Shown here piece after piece: positions 28,854-38,181 of a DNA stretch of 64,000 nucleotides. The number at the start of each line of letters is the position of its first letter. Within the stretch, counting starts at the first letter, position 1. The notes under the pieces are model-generated. The model saw only the letters and a program-made list of their open reading frames with translations, did no database searches and was not told where the DNA came from. A program made the translations under genes and the position numbers. The DNA is from Bradyrhizobium tropiciagri (lineage in GTDB: Bacteria > Pseudomonadota > Alphaproteobacteria > Rhizobiales > Xanthobacteraceae), in assembly GCF_001189845.1 (NCBI RefSeq), contig NZ_LFLZ01000018.1, positions 1 to 64,000 on the forward strand, in the 5' to 3' direction.

Positions 28854-30767
28854 TCAAATCGGCCCCCGAACGGAATGCCTCGCTAGAGTTTCCAGACCAG
28901 ATAGCCTGAAAGCTCGCAAGAACAACTCGAGGTTGGCAAGAGACCAAAGTACCTTTTCGTGGTTTTGACGTCGGTCGAGATGCTCGTTGACCAACTGCCT
29001 CAAGACATCTCTGTTGCAGAAGGATGCCACGCGCGCACCATCGCAGATCAGCAAATCGGACATAAACTTGCGATAGGGACCGCGAAACCACTCCTCTATC
29101 GGCACGCGAAATCCGATTTTCTTGCGCGTCAGGATCCCCGGTGGAAGAGTGTGCTGCATCGCCGCTCGCAGTACTGACTTGCCCCCGCTGCGACCGACCA
29201 GAAAATCGTCCGGAAACCGCGCCACAAGCTTGGCGAGATCAGTGTCCATGAACGGCATTCTACCCTCAATTGAACCTGCCATCATCATTCGGTCAGCGCG
29301 TTCAAGGAGGTTGTCGGGTAGCCACGACGTCTGATCGAAGAACAGCGTGCGCCTGACATTCGACCCGGTGCCCATTGAAAACGGATGCGAATCCGGCAGC
29401 GTTACAGGTAGGGGACGTCCGATAATCCGATTCCGTTCGTCAAGGGAGACTCCGCCGAACCAGAGTTGCATGCGGCTCGGCCAATCCCGTTCGCCCGCTG
29501 CGGTAGTCACGATCTTGGCGCGACGCATATCGTACGGCAGCGCACGCATTGCGGGTGATATGATGCGGTCATGAATGGTCTGCGGAACCAGTCGCTGGTA
29601 AAGCTCGATCCACAATTCGGCTCGATGCTTGGGATAGCCGCCCAAGAGTTCGTCTGCTCCTTCTCCGGTGAGGACCATCTTCACCTTGCTCGCCGCCATA
29701 TGCGACAGCATCATAACCGGAATATCGGCCGGTTCGGCCGCAGGTGCGCCGCGGCGCAGAATGGCGGCCGGCCAGCTTTTCAAGAAGTCGTGTGGCTCCA
29801 GCACAATCTCCTCGTGATCGGTGTCGAATTGCCGAGCGATGGTGCGAGCGTGATCAAGCTCGGAGTAGCTGGTTTCGCGAAAGCCAACCGAGAAGGTGCG
29901 CACGCGCTCAGAGCTATGGCGGACCATGGCAGCTACAACCGCAGACGAATCGATGCCGCCAGACAGGTAGGCGCCAAACGGGGTGTCGCTCCGCATGCGA
30001 ATGCGCACGGCATCATCGAATGTCGACTTGAACGTCCGCACGGCCTCGCCAAAGTCCGTGATGTCCGGCTCTGCCGACGCCAACGGTGGTATGAAATACC
30101 GGGTGATGCTGGTGCGACCTGCGCGCCATACCAGATGGCAGCCGGGGGGAAGCTTGCGCACGGCCTCGAAAAATGTCCTGGGGCCGGGCACATATCGATT
30201 GAGGAGATAATGCTCGAGGGCGTGGGGGTCGATCGAGGTATTCATGCCCGGGAATTTGAGCAGTGGCTCGATTTCCGATGCGAACAGTAGGCCTGGGTTC
30301 TCGGCTATGAACAGCGGCTTCTTGCCGAACGGGTCGCGCGCTAAGACAAGCTGCTGGGTTCTCGCATCCCACAATCCGAAAGCGAACATGCCACGGAAGC
30401 GTCTTATCGAATCGATCCCCCAAGCACGATAAGCCTCGATCAGAACTTCGGTGTCGGAGGACGTCCGAAAGGTATGGCCGAGAGGGATAAGCTCGTCGCG
30501 CAGCTCGATGTAGTTATAGAGTGCTCCGTTGAAGACGAGCCCAATCGAGCCATCAGCGCTCCACATCGGCTGGGCTCCGCCCTCGATATCGATGATCGAG
30601 AGACGCCTATGCCCCAGGCTGACTTGATTGCGCTGGTCGGCAGTGTCGCCCTGCCAGTAGCCCGCGTCGTCAGGGCCCCTATGCTTCATCAGGTTGGTGA
30701 GGCGGACAAGAGTCTCGTAGTCTTGCCGGTGCTCTCCCCGGAGTACCCAGCCAAAAATCCCGCACAT
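28854..30767 (-). CDS. AsnB-type glutamine-dependent amidotransferase (asparagine synthase family)
   Basis: 637 residues from the ATG at 30767, chosen because it exposes the catalytic N-terminal Cys (MCGIFG) of the class II glutamine amidotransferase domain and has GGGAG upstream. The GATase part (1-~190) shows MKHRGPDDAGYW and VFNGALYNYIELRD. The synthase part shows the PP-loop YLSGGIDSSAVVAAM and LTGEGADELLGGYPKH. EPS-locus AsnB homologues are thought to amidate uronic acids or other carboxylates rather than make free asparagine. With a nucleotide-sugar dehydrogenase in the same locus this is plausible here but not shown. Confidence 0.85.
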   Translation of the reverse strand: MCGIFGWVLRGEHRQDYETLVRLTNLMKHRGPDDAGYWQGDTADQRNQVSLGHRRLSIIDIEGGAQPMWSADGSIGLVFNGALYNYIELRDELIPLGHTFRTSSDTEVLIEAYRAWGIDSIRRFRGMFAFGLWDARTQQLVLARDPFGKKPLFIAENPGLLFASEIEPLLKFPGMNTSIDPHALEHYLLNRYVPGPRTFFEAVRKLPPGCHLVWRAGRTSITRYFIPPLASAEPDITDFGEAVRTFKSTFDDAVRIRMRSDTPFGAYLSGGIDSSAVVAAMVRHSSERVRTFSVGFRETSYSELDHARTIARQFDTDHEEIVLEPHDFLKSWPAAILRRGAPAAEPADIPVMMLSHMAASKVKMVLTGEGADELLGGYPKHRAELWIELYQRLVPQTIHDRIISPAMRALPYDMRRAKIVTTAAGERDWPSRMQLWFGGVSLDERNRIIGRPLPVTLPDSHPFSMGTGSNVRRTLFFDQTSWLPDNLLERADRMMMAGSIEGRMPFMDTDLAKLVARFPDDFLVGRSGGKSVLRAAMQHTLPPGILTRKKIGFRVPIEEWFRGPYRKFMSDLLICDGARVASFCNRDVLRQLVNEHLDRRQNHEKVLWSLANLELFLRAFRLSGLETLARHSVRGPI

Positions 30768-31478
30768 CGCTCCCGCCATGTTTCCATCGGAACAATGCTG
30801 TAGCCCCGGATGCCCCTCAACGGGGAAGGCGGATTAATCCTTGGAGATTTGCGTCAACTTGTCCTCTCGACTAATTCGCGAAAGGTGCGCGCATCTCGCG
30901 CCATCACGCTCAGTGGTGCTCGATCAGGAGGATCAAGGAAGGCAGGCTGATGAACTTCCATATTTCAGCATCCTGTAAGGGCGGCGTGTTCAGCGTCGAT
31001 TCTGAGAATCTCTTTCCTTCTTCCTTCCGGCGAGGCGCTCGGTCGGCACAAGCGGGTTGGCTCCTCCGTTCATTCGGCGACGAGCAAGGCTAGACCGGGT
31101 CTGGACCAACCGAAGGCGGTGTCAGCGGCCATTCAAGAATCCCAACTGGCGGTCACTGCCGCGGGCGTCGAGCATATCGATTGGACGGCTGCTCGCGCCG
31201 CCGCAGATGCGGCGTGATCGGGCGTCAAGAATCGCCGCGATTGCCTCTGTGGGGTGCAGTCCGGCGCAAGCGCTCCGGCATCAGTAATGTTCAAACTCGA
31301 GCGCTGTTGCCGCGCGACCTGGATCATTCGGGATGGCGAGCGCCAACATTGTCGCTATCTTTCAGTTGAAAACTTCTTTTGCTTCCGTACCGCTACGACG
31401 CTTAATTTAGCAGCAACGGCAAGCACATGCCGTCGGCGTCACGGGTTTAGTCATTTCAAACTATTGCCTTACCAAATA
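30768..31478. other. Intergenic, no supported gene
   Basis: 710 bp upstream of the first tail-bearing lyase. A 47-codon frame at ~30950 has a fair ribosome site (AAGGAAGG) but no recognisable feature and is left uncalled. Confidence 0.4.
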
Positions 31479-31513
31479 ATTTTTTTGCCATACTCGCTCA
31501 TTAACAGCCAACC
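31479..31513 (+). promoter_or_regulatory. Shared promoter motif, copy A (T-tract/GCCATA/TTAAC)
   Basis: A run of T residues followed by GCCATACTCGCTCATTAAC lies 190-220 bp before the lyase gene at 31703. The same arrangement recurs before the ABC exporter (33768) and the second tail-bearing lyase (46785). It is likely a promoter or regulator site shared by the secretion module. Confidence 0.6.
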
Positions 31514-31541
31514 CAGCAGTTGGGGATGGGCGATTCGCACT

Positions 31542-31594
31542 GCATTGGAATGTGCACGCAGTTGATCCTGCGATGCATTGAAATCTGTTCGTAG
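31542..31594 (+). promoter_or_regulatory. Leader direct repeat, copy A (two ~20-mers, 33-bp period)
   Basis: Two related 20-mers, at 31542-31561 and 31575-31594, start GCATTG and end CG(C/T)AG. Their starts are 33 bp apart, about three helical turns. The same pair occurs in the leader of the paralogue at 46851-46903. Possible operator for a regulator binding one DNA face. Confidence 0.55.
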
Positions 31595-31702
31595 CGCAGG
31601 GCGTTGCGAGCACGTGGTATGTCGCGCGCCTTCGCGCTGCGGCCGTGAATTCCCTTGTAAGCGTCGGAAGAGAAGCATCTCTGCGACCCATGGAGGCATG
31701 AA

Positions 31703-33511
31703 GTGGATACGACTGGGACGATTACATCGTTTTCTTCCACACCGATGTCGAGGTTTGCCATCGGTGGTGACATCTACGGAGTTCAGGATGCGAGCACGAG
31801 CTACAGCCTGACCAATCCTGACCCACAAACTCTGCGCTTCGAAGTCCAGCAGGGTGATCACGCCTGGTACGATGACTCATCTGTAGACCGCTCGGAGGTT
31901 TCAGGCGCGGTCAACATTGCGGGCAGCACTCCGATCAACTTGAATTATCAGTTCATGGTGGAGGCAAATGGCCCCAATGGGTCATTTGTGAATACGGCAG
32001 ATGGCTGGTTCATCGTCGGACAAATGCACAATGATGACAACGCGAGCGGAGTGGGCACCTCGCCGCCGTTCGCCATCCAGCTTGCTGGCGATCATCTTCA
32101 GGTTGTCGCCAGATATGTTGCCCCGGGCCTGGATCCGAGCAACGGAGCCGGCAACGTGCAGATGCTCACGCTCTGGACTGACCCCAATCCAATCCAGACG
32201 GGCGTGTACAACAACATCCAGATCCAGGCCGATGTTTCAAACACCGGTGGCGGGTATTTGAAGGTCTCGATCAACGGGACACAGGTCGTGAATTACAGCG
32301 GCCCCTTGGGCTATGGGCAAGCCACCAACTGGGAATATGGAGTCTATCGGTCGACGGCGCCCGAGACCGTTGCCGTCGATTACCGAAACATGACGCTGTT
32401 GACCGGGGCGGCGGCGACTGCCGCGGGGACGTCGACGCAGCCGACCACCCCGACGCAGCCGACCACCCCGACGCAGCCGACCACCCCGAACGTCGCGCCG
32501 ACGGTGACGCAGGCGTCCGCTTCGCCGGGGACCGGGACCGAGCATGTTGGCGATGTCGTCACGTTGACGCTCGCCTTGAGCGAGGCCGTGACCGTCACAG
32601 GTACGCCGACGCTGTCGCTCAATGATGGTGCCAGCGCCACCTATGTTGGTGGTTCCGGGACAAACACGCTCACCTTCCAGACGAAGGTCGCGTCGACTGA
32701 TACGAGCACCTCGGCGCTCGCCATCACCGGGGTCAATCTCGCGGGCGGCGCGAGCATCAAGGATTCCGGGGGGCTTGCCGCTGATCTCTCGGGCGCGGTG
32801 AAGACATTCTCCGGTCTCCAGATCTCGCCGACCACGCCCACCATGCCGACACAGCCAGCCACACCGACGGTGACCATGCCGGTGCTCTCCGTCGCGGACA
32901 ACTCGCTCTGGGTGGCCGGCAGAGGCGGTCATGTCGACCTTGGGACAACGGTGTCCACGACCGATCCCAACGATAGCGTCAGTCTGAACATCAAAGGGCT
33001 GCCGAAATACGAGACGATCACGACCGGCGATGGCACCACGTTCAGGGGCAGCGACATCACTCTGAGCTCGGCGCAAGTTGCCAGTGGACTGACGCTGACG
33101 TCGTACTACAGGGGCAGCGCGCATCCGGTGGCGAACCTCACATTGACTGCGAGCGCGAAGGACCCGGTCACCGGCGCAGTGACGTCCTCGGCGTCACAGA
33201 CCATCACCGTTACGGATCCTCGGCCGTCGACGACCTCCACCGGTACGACGAGCCTAGCAAACCAAGGTTTCTCGCATTTGCACGACCGCCTCGGATCGGA
33301 CACCAATACGCTGGCGACCAACGCACCGCAGACCACCTCTTGGGCGGGGCACGACACGGCAAGAACGTCCCAGACAAGCCATAGCTTCGCGCTGCTGAAC
33401 CAGTATCTGGCGGGTAGCTCGGGTCGGGTCGACGGGGGGCAGATCGCGGCAGCCATTTCGAATGGCGCCGCCTGGGCGCAGAACGCGTTCCTGACGAAGC
33501 CGCACCAATAG
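31703..33511 (+). CDS. Secreted heparin-lyase-like protein with Ig/cadherin-like modules and C-terminal type I secretion-type tail
   Basis: 602 residues from GTG 31703 with GGAGG seven bases upstream and no signal peptide. Residues ~1-235 are the lyase jelly roll (WYDDSSVDRSEV, WFIVGQMHNDDNASGVG, GYLKVSINGTQVVNYSGPLG, YGVYRSTAPE). A TQPTTP linker repeated three times follows, then two beta-sandwich modules rich in Thr/Ser/Gly: one with ASATYVGGSGTNTLTFQTKV, and a VCBS/cadherin-like one with VSTTDPNDSVSLNIKGLPKY. The last ~45 residues (SFALLNQYLAGSSGR..., NAFLTKPHQ) are conserved in the paralogue at 47012. With a type I exporter 500 bp downstream, export through it is likely. Lyase activity is inferred from the fold family only. 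Confidence 0.82.
   Translation: MDTTGTITSFSSTPMSRFAIGGDIYGVQDASTSYSLTNPDPQTLRFEVQQGDHAWYDDSSVDRSEVSGAVNIAGSTPINLNYQFMVEANGPNGSFVNTADGWFIVGQMHNDDNASGVGTSPPFAIQLAGDHLQVVARYVAPGLDPSNGAGNVQMLTLWTDPNPIQTGVYNNIQIQADVSNTGGGYLKVSINGTQVVNYSGPLGYGQATNWEYGVYRSTAPETVAVDYRNMTLLTGAAATAAGTSTQPTTPTQPTTPTQPTTPNVAPTVTQASASPGTGTEHVGDVVTLTLALSEAVTVTGTPTLSLNDGASATYVGGSGTNTLTFQTKVASTDTSTSALAITGVNLAGGASIKDSGGLAADLSGAVKTFSGLQISPTTPTMPTQPATPTVTMPVLSVADNSLWVAGRGGHVDLGTTVSTTDPNDSVSLNIKGLPKYETITTGDGTTFRGSDITLSSAQVASGLTLTSYYRGSAHPVANLTLTASAKDPVTGAVTSSASQTITVTDPRPSTTSTGTTSLANQGFSHLHDRLGSDTNTLATNAPQTTSWAGHDTARTSQTSHSFALLNQYLAGSSGRVDGGQIAAAISNGAAWAQNAFLTKPHQ
32435..32488 (+). repeat. Tandem repeat, 3 x 18 bp, coding TQPTTP
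   Basis: ACGCAGCCGACCACCCCG occurs three times head to tail and encodes three TQPTTP units linking the lyase domain to the beta-sandwich modules. Unit number may vary between strains. Confidence 0.85.
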
Positions 33512-33516
33512 CGTCC

Positions 33517-33551
33517 TGCCGCACCCGGGCACTTTGCGCCCGGGTGCGGCA
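33517..33551 (+). terminator. Strong 14-bp hairpin after the lyase gene
   Basis: TGCCGCACCCGGGC and GCCCGGGTGCGGCA form a perfect 14-bp stem with a seven-base loop, starting six bases after the TAG. No T-tract follows directly. It should end or strongly attenuate the lyase transcript before the exporter genes. Confidence 0.75.
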
Positions 33552-33767
33552 CCGTCGGCTTTCTGGACGCCAGGCGGCAAAAGTGGTCGGTCAGCAGCCG
33601 CGAGGGACAGGTGAAACCAATCCACAACGGGGGATTGCCGACTGCCGCCGTTTGACGGAAAATCGTCGTACGGCTTCCGATTCGATCCTTGGTTGTGAGC
33701 GTAAAACCTCTGAATTCAGGTCAGTTTTCGGGCACAACTTGCGTGTGCATAAATCACAATTCGAAAG

Positions 33768-33797
33768 TTTTTTCGCCATTTTTGCTCGTTAACTAAC
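33768..33797 (+). promoter_or_regulatory. Shared promoter motif, copy C, before the ABC exporter
   Basis: A T-tract, CGCCATTTTTGCTCG and GTTAACTAACC lie about 210-240 bp before the exporter ATG. Spacing and order match copies A (31479) and B (46785), although the sequences downstream differ. Confidence 0.55.
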
Positions 33798-34007
33798 CGC
33801 TCGGCGCTCGGGGGGGCAATTTCCAAATATCCCGTCGCGCTGACATCTCCTCGCGGTTCGAGGCCCTAACGCTTTGATGATTGCTTGCGCCGTTTTGGCT
33901 GCGAGCAGGCGTATGTCGCCTATCCTCGGATAGGGCGTCATTGGAATTCCATGTGCATGCAAAGGAACACAAACGCAGGCGGTAGCCGCGAAGGGTAGAG
34001 TAACGAA

Positions 34008-36770
34008 ATGGCGATCCAGAACGGAAATGCCTACGTACCACCAGACTTGGGGTTTCGAGCGCTGGCTCTGTTTCTGCGCCTTCATGGCGTGAACACTGAA
34101 CCTGATCAGCTCCGCGGTCGCTGTGGAGATGAAGCGATAGGCATCCGCGCAATGCTTCGTTGTGCGCACGAATTCGGAGTCAGGGTCCGTGCAACGACGA
34201 TGGACTGGCCGCGGCTGGCGGGCATCCAGCTGCCTGGAATCGCGTCGCTGCGTGACGGCGGATTTTTGCTTCTGGGAAAAATCGAGGATCAGGTAGCGCT
34301 TGTGCTGCACCCGACCTCGTCGCATCCGCGGCGGATGACGCGCGCGGAATTTGAAGCGATCTGGGATGGCGGCTTGATCTTGCCCGGCTCACAGAACCTC
34401 GCACATCGCGCATTTCATGCGATCGCCGACATCCGCGCGCGAGGCGTTGACCTCGGGGTCGAGCTGGGCGCCGGCCTGAAGCGCCGCGCCGGCAAGGTCA
34501 TGATCGGGGCTCGCGACGGCTTGGTGAATATTCGAGATGCCTTCGTGACGAAGGCGCCCGACAGCCCGATGCGGGCGCGCTTTGCAGCGCGCGACGATAA
34601 TCCGGGCGAGGCGGCGGACACCGGATCCCCGGCCGCGAGCGTCGATTCCGATGACGTCGACGAATCTGGCCTCATTGCGCTTGCAATCCTGCTGCGTTGC
34701 CATGGAATCGCTGCCGACCCCGGCCAAATCCGCCACCGGGTGGGCGCGGCGCGCCTCGGCGTTACAGAAATCTTGCGCTGTGCCAAGGATTTCGGGCTCA
34801 AAGCAAGGGTGCAGAGGACGAGTTGGAGCAGGCTTGCGGTCACGCCGCTGCCAGGAATTGCACTTTTGCGCGACGGCGGCTTCCTGATTCTTGGCAAGCT
34901 CATCGACGACAAGCTTCTCGTTCAGCGCCCGCTGTCTCCGCGCCCTGAAACACTGACCCAGGCCCAGCTCGAGGCCATCTGGGATGGTGGCATCATTCTA
35001 ATGGCCCGGCGCGCGAGCCTGACCGATTTCGCGCGACGCTTCGATATCTCCTGGTTCGTCGGAGCCATGCAAAAATATCGCCGCCTGCTCAGCGAGGTGC
35101 TGGCAGCGTCGTTCTTCCTTCAGATCTTCGCCGTTGTCTCGCCGCTGTTCTTCCAGGTGGTCATCGACAAGGTGCTCGTGCATCGAAGCATGAGCACGCT
35201 CGATGTTCTGGTCATCGGCCTTGTCGTTCTGACTGTGTTCGAAGCCGTTCTCGAGACGCTGCGCGTCTATCTGTTCGCGCATACGACAAACCGTATCGAC
35301 GTCGAGCTCGGTGCCCGACTATTCCGTCACCTGATGGCACTGCCGATCGCCTATTTCCAGACCCGGCGCGTCGGGGATTCGGTGGCACGCGTCCGGGAGC
35401 TGGAGAATATCCGCCAGTTTCTGACGAGTTCGGCGCTCACGCTGGTCATCGACCTCCTTTTCACGGTCGTCTTCCTTGTGGTGATGTTCTATTACTCGAC
35501 GACGTTGACTTGGATCGTACTGGCGTCCTTCCCGTTCTACATCGGCATATCGGCGGGCGCCGCGCCGCTATTCCGCGCGCGCCTCGATGAGAAGTTCAAT
35601 CGCGGCTCTGAGAACCAAGCCTTCCTGGTCGAAAGCGTCACCGGCGTCGAGACCTTGAAGGCCATGGCGGTCGAGCCACAGATGCAACGCCGCTGGGAGG
35701 AGCAACTCGCCGGCTATGTGGCCGCAAGCTTCCGCGTGCTCAGCCTGAACAACACGGCGAGCCAGGCGGTTCAGATGATTAACAAGCTGGTCATCGCCGC
35801 GACCCTTTACTTCGGCGCGCGACTGGTGATTGGTGGGGACCTCACCGTTGGCGAGCTCGTTGCGTTCAACATGCTGGCGGCGCGCGTCAGCACGCCGGTG
35901 CTGCGGCTTGCGCAGGTCTGGCAGGACTTCCACCAGGCCCGTCTGTCGATCGACCGTCTCGGCGATATCCTCAACACTATTCCAGAGCCGAGCTTCACGC
36001 CCTCCCGCGCGGCTTTGCCGCCAATCCGCGGCCACGTGAAGTTCGAGCACACGACTTTCCGCTATCGCATCGATGGCCCTGAGGTGCTGCACGACGTGTC
36101 TTTCAGCGTCGAGCCAGGCCAGGTCATCGGCATCGTTGGCTCTTCCGGCTCGGGCAAGAGCACCATCACCAAGCTGATCCAGCGTCTCTATGTTCCGGAG
36201 AGTGGACGCGTACTGGTCGATGGCGTCGATCTGGCAATGGTCGATCTGAGCTGGCTACGGCGCCAGATCGGTGTCGTGCTGCAGGAGAACGTGCTGTTCA
36301 ATTGCACGATCCGCGACAACATCGCGCTGGCCGATCCGGCCATGCCGATGGAGCGCGTCATCGAGGCGGCAATGCTTGCCGGCGCGCACGACTTCATCCT
36401 GGAACTGCCCGAAGGTTACGACACTATCGTCGGCGAGCGCGGCAGCAGCCTGTCTGGAGGACAGCGCCAGCGTATCGCAATCGCGCGCGCACTGATCACC
36501 GACCCGCGCATCTTGATTCTCGACGAAGCGACCAGCGCGCTCGACTACGAAAGTGAGCGCGCGATCCAGCAGAACATGAGGCAGATTTCCGCCGGGCGGA
36601 CCGTATTCGTTATCGCTCACCGGCTGTCGACTGTGCGCAATGCCGACCGGATCATCGCTCTCGAGCATGGCCGCATCGTCGAGGACGGCAGCCATGATGA
36701 ACTGATCCGCACCAACGGCCGTTACGCGAACCTTCATTATCTGCAGGCTGGTATCCATGACATCCGCTAG
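34008..36770 (+). CDS. Type I secretion ABC transporter with two degenerate C39-like domains
   Basis: 920 residues. Two ~120-residue N-terminal domains (about 10-125 and 225-335) resemble each other: LALFLRLHGVN... and LALFLRLHG's counterpart LAILLRCHGIA; LPGIASLRDGGFLLLGK and LPGIALLRDGGFLILGK; EFEAIWDGGLIL and LEAIWDGGIILM. Both are C39-peptidase-like folds without the catalytic Cys, as in the HlyB CLD that binds unfolded substrate. Six membrane helices follow (~360-620), then an ATPase with GSSGSGKST (Walker A), SLSGGQRQR (signature), ILILDEATSALD (Walker B) and IAHRLST. It forms the inner-membrane motor with the HlyD protein whose gene overlaps by 14 bp. A TolC-type outer membrane partner is not in the window. 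Confidence 0.9.
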   Translation: MAIQNGNAYVPPDLGFRALALFLRLHGVNTEPDQLRGRCGDEAIGIRAMLRCAHEFGVRVRATTMDWPRLAGIQLPGIASLRDGGFLLLGKIEDQVALVLHPTSSHPRRMTRAEFEAIWDGGLILPGSQNLAHRAFHAIADIRARGVDLGVELGAGLKRRAGKVMIGARDGLVNIRDAFVTKAPDSPMRARFAARDDNPGEAADTGSPAASVDSDDVDESGLIALAILLRCHGIAADPGQIRHRVGAARLGVTEILRCAKDFGLKARVQRTSWSRLAVTPLPGIALLRDGGFLILGKLIDDKLLVQRPLSPRPETLTQAQLEAIWDGGIILMARRASLTDFARRFDISWFVGAMQKYRRLLSEVLAASFFLQIFAVVSPLFFQVVIDKVLVHRSMSTLDVLVIGLVVLTVFEAVLETLRVYLFAHTTNRIDVELGARLFRHLMALPIAYFQTRRVGDSVARVRELENIRQFLTSSALTLVIDLLFTVVFLVVMFYYSTTLTWIVLASFPFYIGISAGAAPLFRARLDEKFNRGSENQAFLVESVTGVETLKAMAVEPQMQRRWEEQLAGYVAASFRVLSLNNTASQAVQMINKLVIAATLYFGARLVIGGDLTVGELVAFNMLAARVSTPVLRLAQVWQDFHQARLSIDRLGDILNTIPEPSFTPSRAALPPIRGHVKFEHTTFRYRIDGPEVLHDVSFSVEPGQVIGIVGSSGSGKSTITKLIQRLYVPESGRVLVDGVDLAMVDLSWLRRQIGVVLQENVLFNCTIRDNIALADPAMPMERVIEAAMLAGAHDFILELPEGYDTIVGERGSSLSGGQRQRIAIARALITDPRILILDEATSALDYESERAIQQNMRQISAGRTVFVIAHRLSTVRNADRIIALEHGRIVEDGSHDELIRTNGRYANLHYLQAGIHDIR

Positions 36771-38181
36771 TCGCAACATCGTCCCGTTTCCGAGACGCGA
36801 ACTTCGGCGCCGGGAACACGAGATTGCATTTCTGCCGGCTGCGCTCGAAATCGCTGAATCGCCGCCATCTCCGATCGGGCGCGCGATCGGCGCAAGCATC
36901 ATCGCGATGTTCTGCATCGCGCTGTTGTGGGCTACGCTCGGCAGCGTCGACATCGTCGCCACCGCGACTGGCAAGATCGTGCCCGGCGGCCGCACCAAGC
37001 TGATCCAGCCGTTCGAGACGGGTGTAGTCCGCGCCATCCGGGTCCGCGATGGCCAAAGCGTGAAGGCCGGTGACGTTCTGATCGAACTCGACCCGACGAT
37101 GACGGAAGCCGACCAGGAGCGCCAGAAAAGCGATCTGCTTGCGGCCGAACTCGACGTAGCGAGACTACGGGCGGCACTCGCAGCCGATCCGCTCGCTGCC
37201 TTCCGTCCCCCGCAGACCGCAAGCGCTGCCGAGATCGAGATGCATCGCCAGTTCCTGATTAGCGAGCGCGCCGAGCAAAATGCCAAGCTTTCCGAAATCG
37301 ATCGGCAGCAGGGGCAAAAGGAGGCGGAACGAGAGACGACATCGGCGAGCGTGGCCAAGCTGGAAGCGACCGTTCCCGTGCTGCAGGAGAGGGTCGATAT
37401 CCGCAAGGGCCTCGTCGAAAAGGCACTGGCGTCCAAGGTCGTCTATCTATCCGAGTATCAGGAGCTGGTCGCGATGCAGCAGGATCTTGTGCTGCAGAAG
37501 AGCCGGCTGCGCGAAGCCGATGCGGCGATCGCGCTACTGAAGGAAACAAAGGAAAAGACTGTCGCGGAGTATCGCCGCGCCACCTATGACGCGCTTGCGA
37601 AGGCCGAGCAGAAGGCTGCGAGCGCGGCGCAGGAGGTGGTCAAGGCGGATCGGCGTACGAAGCTCCAGCGTCTGACCGCGCCGGTCGACGGGGTCGTGCA
37701 ACAGCTTGCCGTTCATACGGTGGGCGGCGTGGTGACGCCGGCTCAGGCACTCGCAGTAGTGGTCCCGAGCGAAAGCCAACTCGAGATCGAGGCCATGCTC
37801 TCTAACCGCGATATCGGATTCGTCCATCCGGGGCAGGCCGCCGAGATCAAGATCGATACCTTCAACTTCACGCGATACGGACTGCTGCATGGTGATGTGC
37901 TCAGCGTGTCGACGGATGCCATTACCCGCGACAGGACGCAGGGGGCGAACGACCGCGCGTCGGGCGCCACGCTAAGCAGTAGCGAGCCGAAAGGTCAGGA
38001 GCTGGAATATGCCGCGCGCGTGTCGCTCGACCGGACACACATGCAAGTGGAGGACAAGCTGGTCAAGCTCGGCCCGGGCATGGCAGTGACCGTCGAGATC
38101 AAAACCGGCACGCGCAGGATCATCAGCTATCTGCTTTCGCCGCTGGCGAGATACAAGCAGGAAGCGCTGCGAGAGCGGTAA
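36757..38181 (+). CDS. HlyD-family membrane fusion protein of the type I secretion system
   Basis: 474 residues. A basic cytoplasmic N-terminus with RRELRRREHEIAFLPAALEI, a feature typical of HlyD adaptors, precedes one membrane helix (~45-68). Then come the lipoyl-like half motif (GGRTKLIQPFETGVVRAIRV, RDGQSVKAGDVLIELD), a long alpha-hairpin coiled coil (~115-285), the second lipoyl half (KLQRLTAPVDGVVQQLAV) and beta-barrel segments with HPGQAAEIKIDTF. It bridges the ABC exporter and an outer-membrane TolC-like channel. The ATG lies inside the end of the exporter gene, so the pair is translationally coupled. Confidence 0.9.
   Translation: MTSASRNIVPFPRRELRRREHEIAFLPAALEIAESPPSPIGRAIGASIIAMFCIALLWATLGSVDIVATATGKIVPGGRTKLIQPFETGVVRAIRVRDGQSVKAGDVLIELDPTMTEADQERQKSDLLAAELDVARLRAALAADPLAAFRPPQTASAAEIEMHRQFLISERAEQNAKLSEIDRQQGQKEAERETTSASVAKLEATVPVLQERVDIRKGLVEKALASKVVYLSEYQELVAMQQDLVLQKSRLREADAAIALLKETKEKTVAEYRRATYDALAKAEQKAASAAQEVVKADRRTKLQRLTAPVDGVVQQLAVHTVGGVVTPAQALAVVVPSESQLEIEAMLSNRDIGFVHPGQAAEIKIDTFNFTRYGLLHGDVLSVSTDAITRDRTQGANDRASGATLSSSEPKGQELEYAARVSLDRTHMQVEDKLVKLGPGMAVTVEIKTGTRRIISYLLSPLARYKQEALRER

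Noticed and set aside
29571..30290. 239-codon plus-strand frame
   Set aside because: Antisense to the amidotransferase, with no ribosome site.
33939..33965. Possible copy of the leader 20-mer upstream of the exporter (CATTGGAAT then GTGCATGCA)
   Set aside because: Needs a five-base insertion, occurs once, and is at a different distance from the promoter motif than in the lyase leaders; chance similarity is likely.
36255..37436. 393-codon minus-strand frame
   Set aside because: Antisense to the exporter ATPase and HlyD genes; Ser/Arg-rich shadow.
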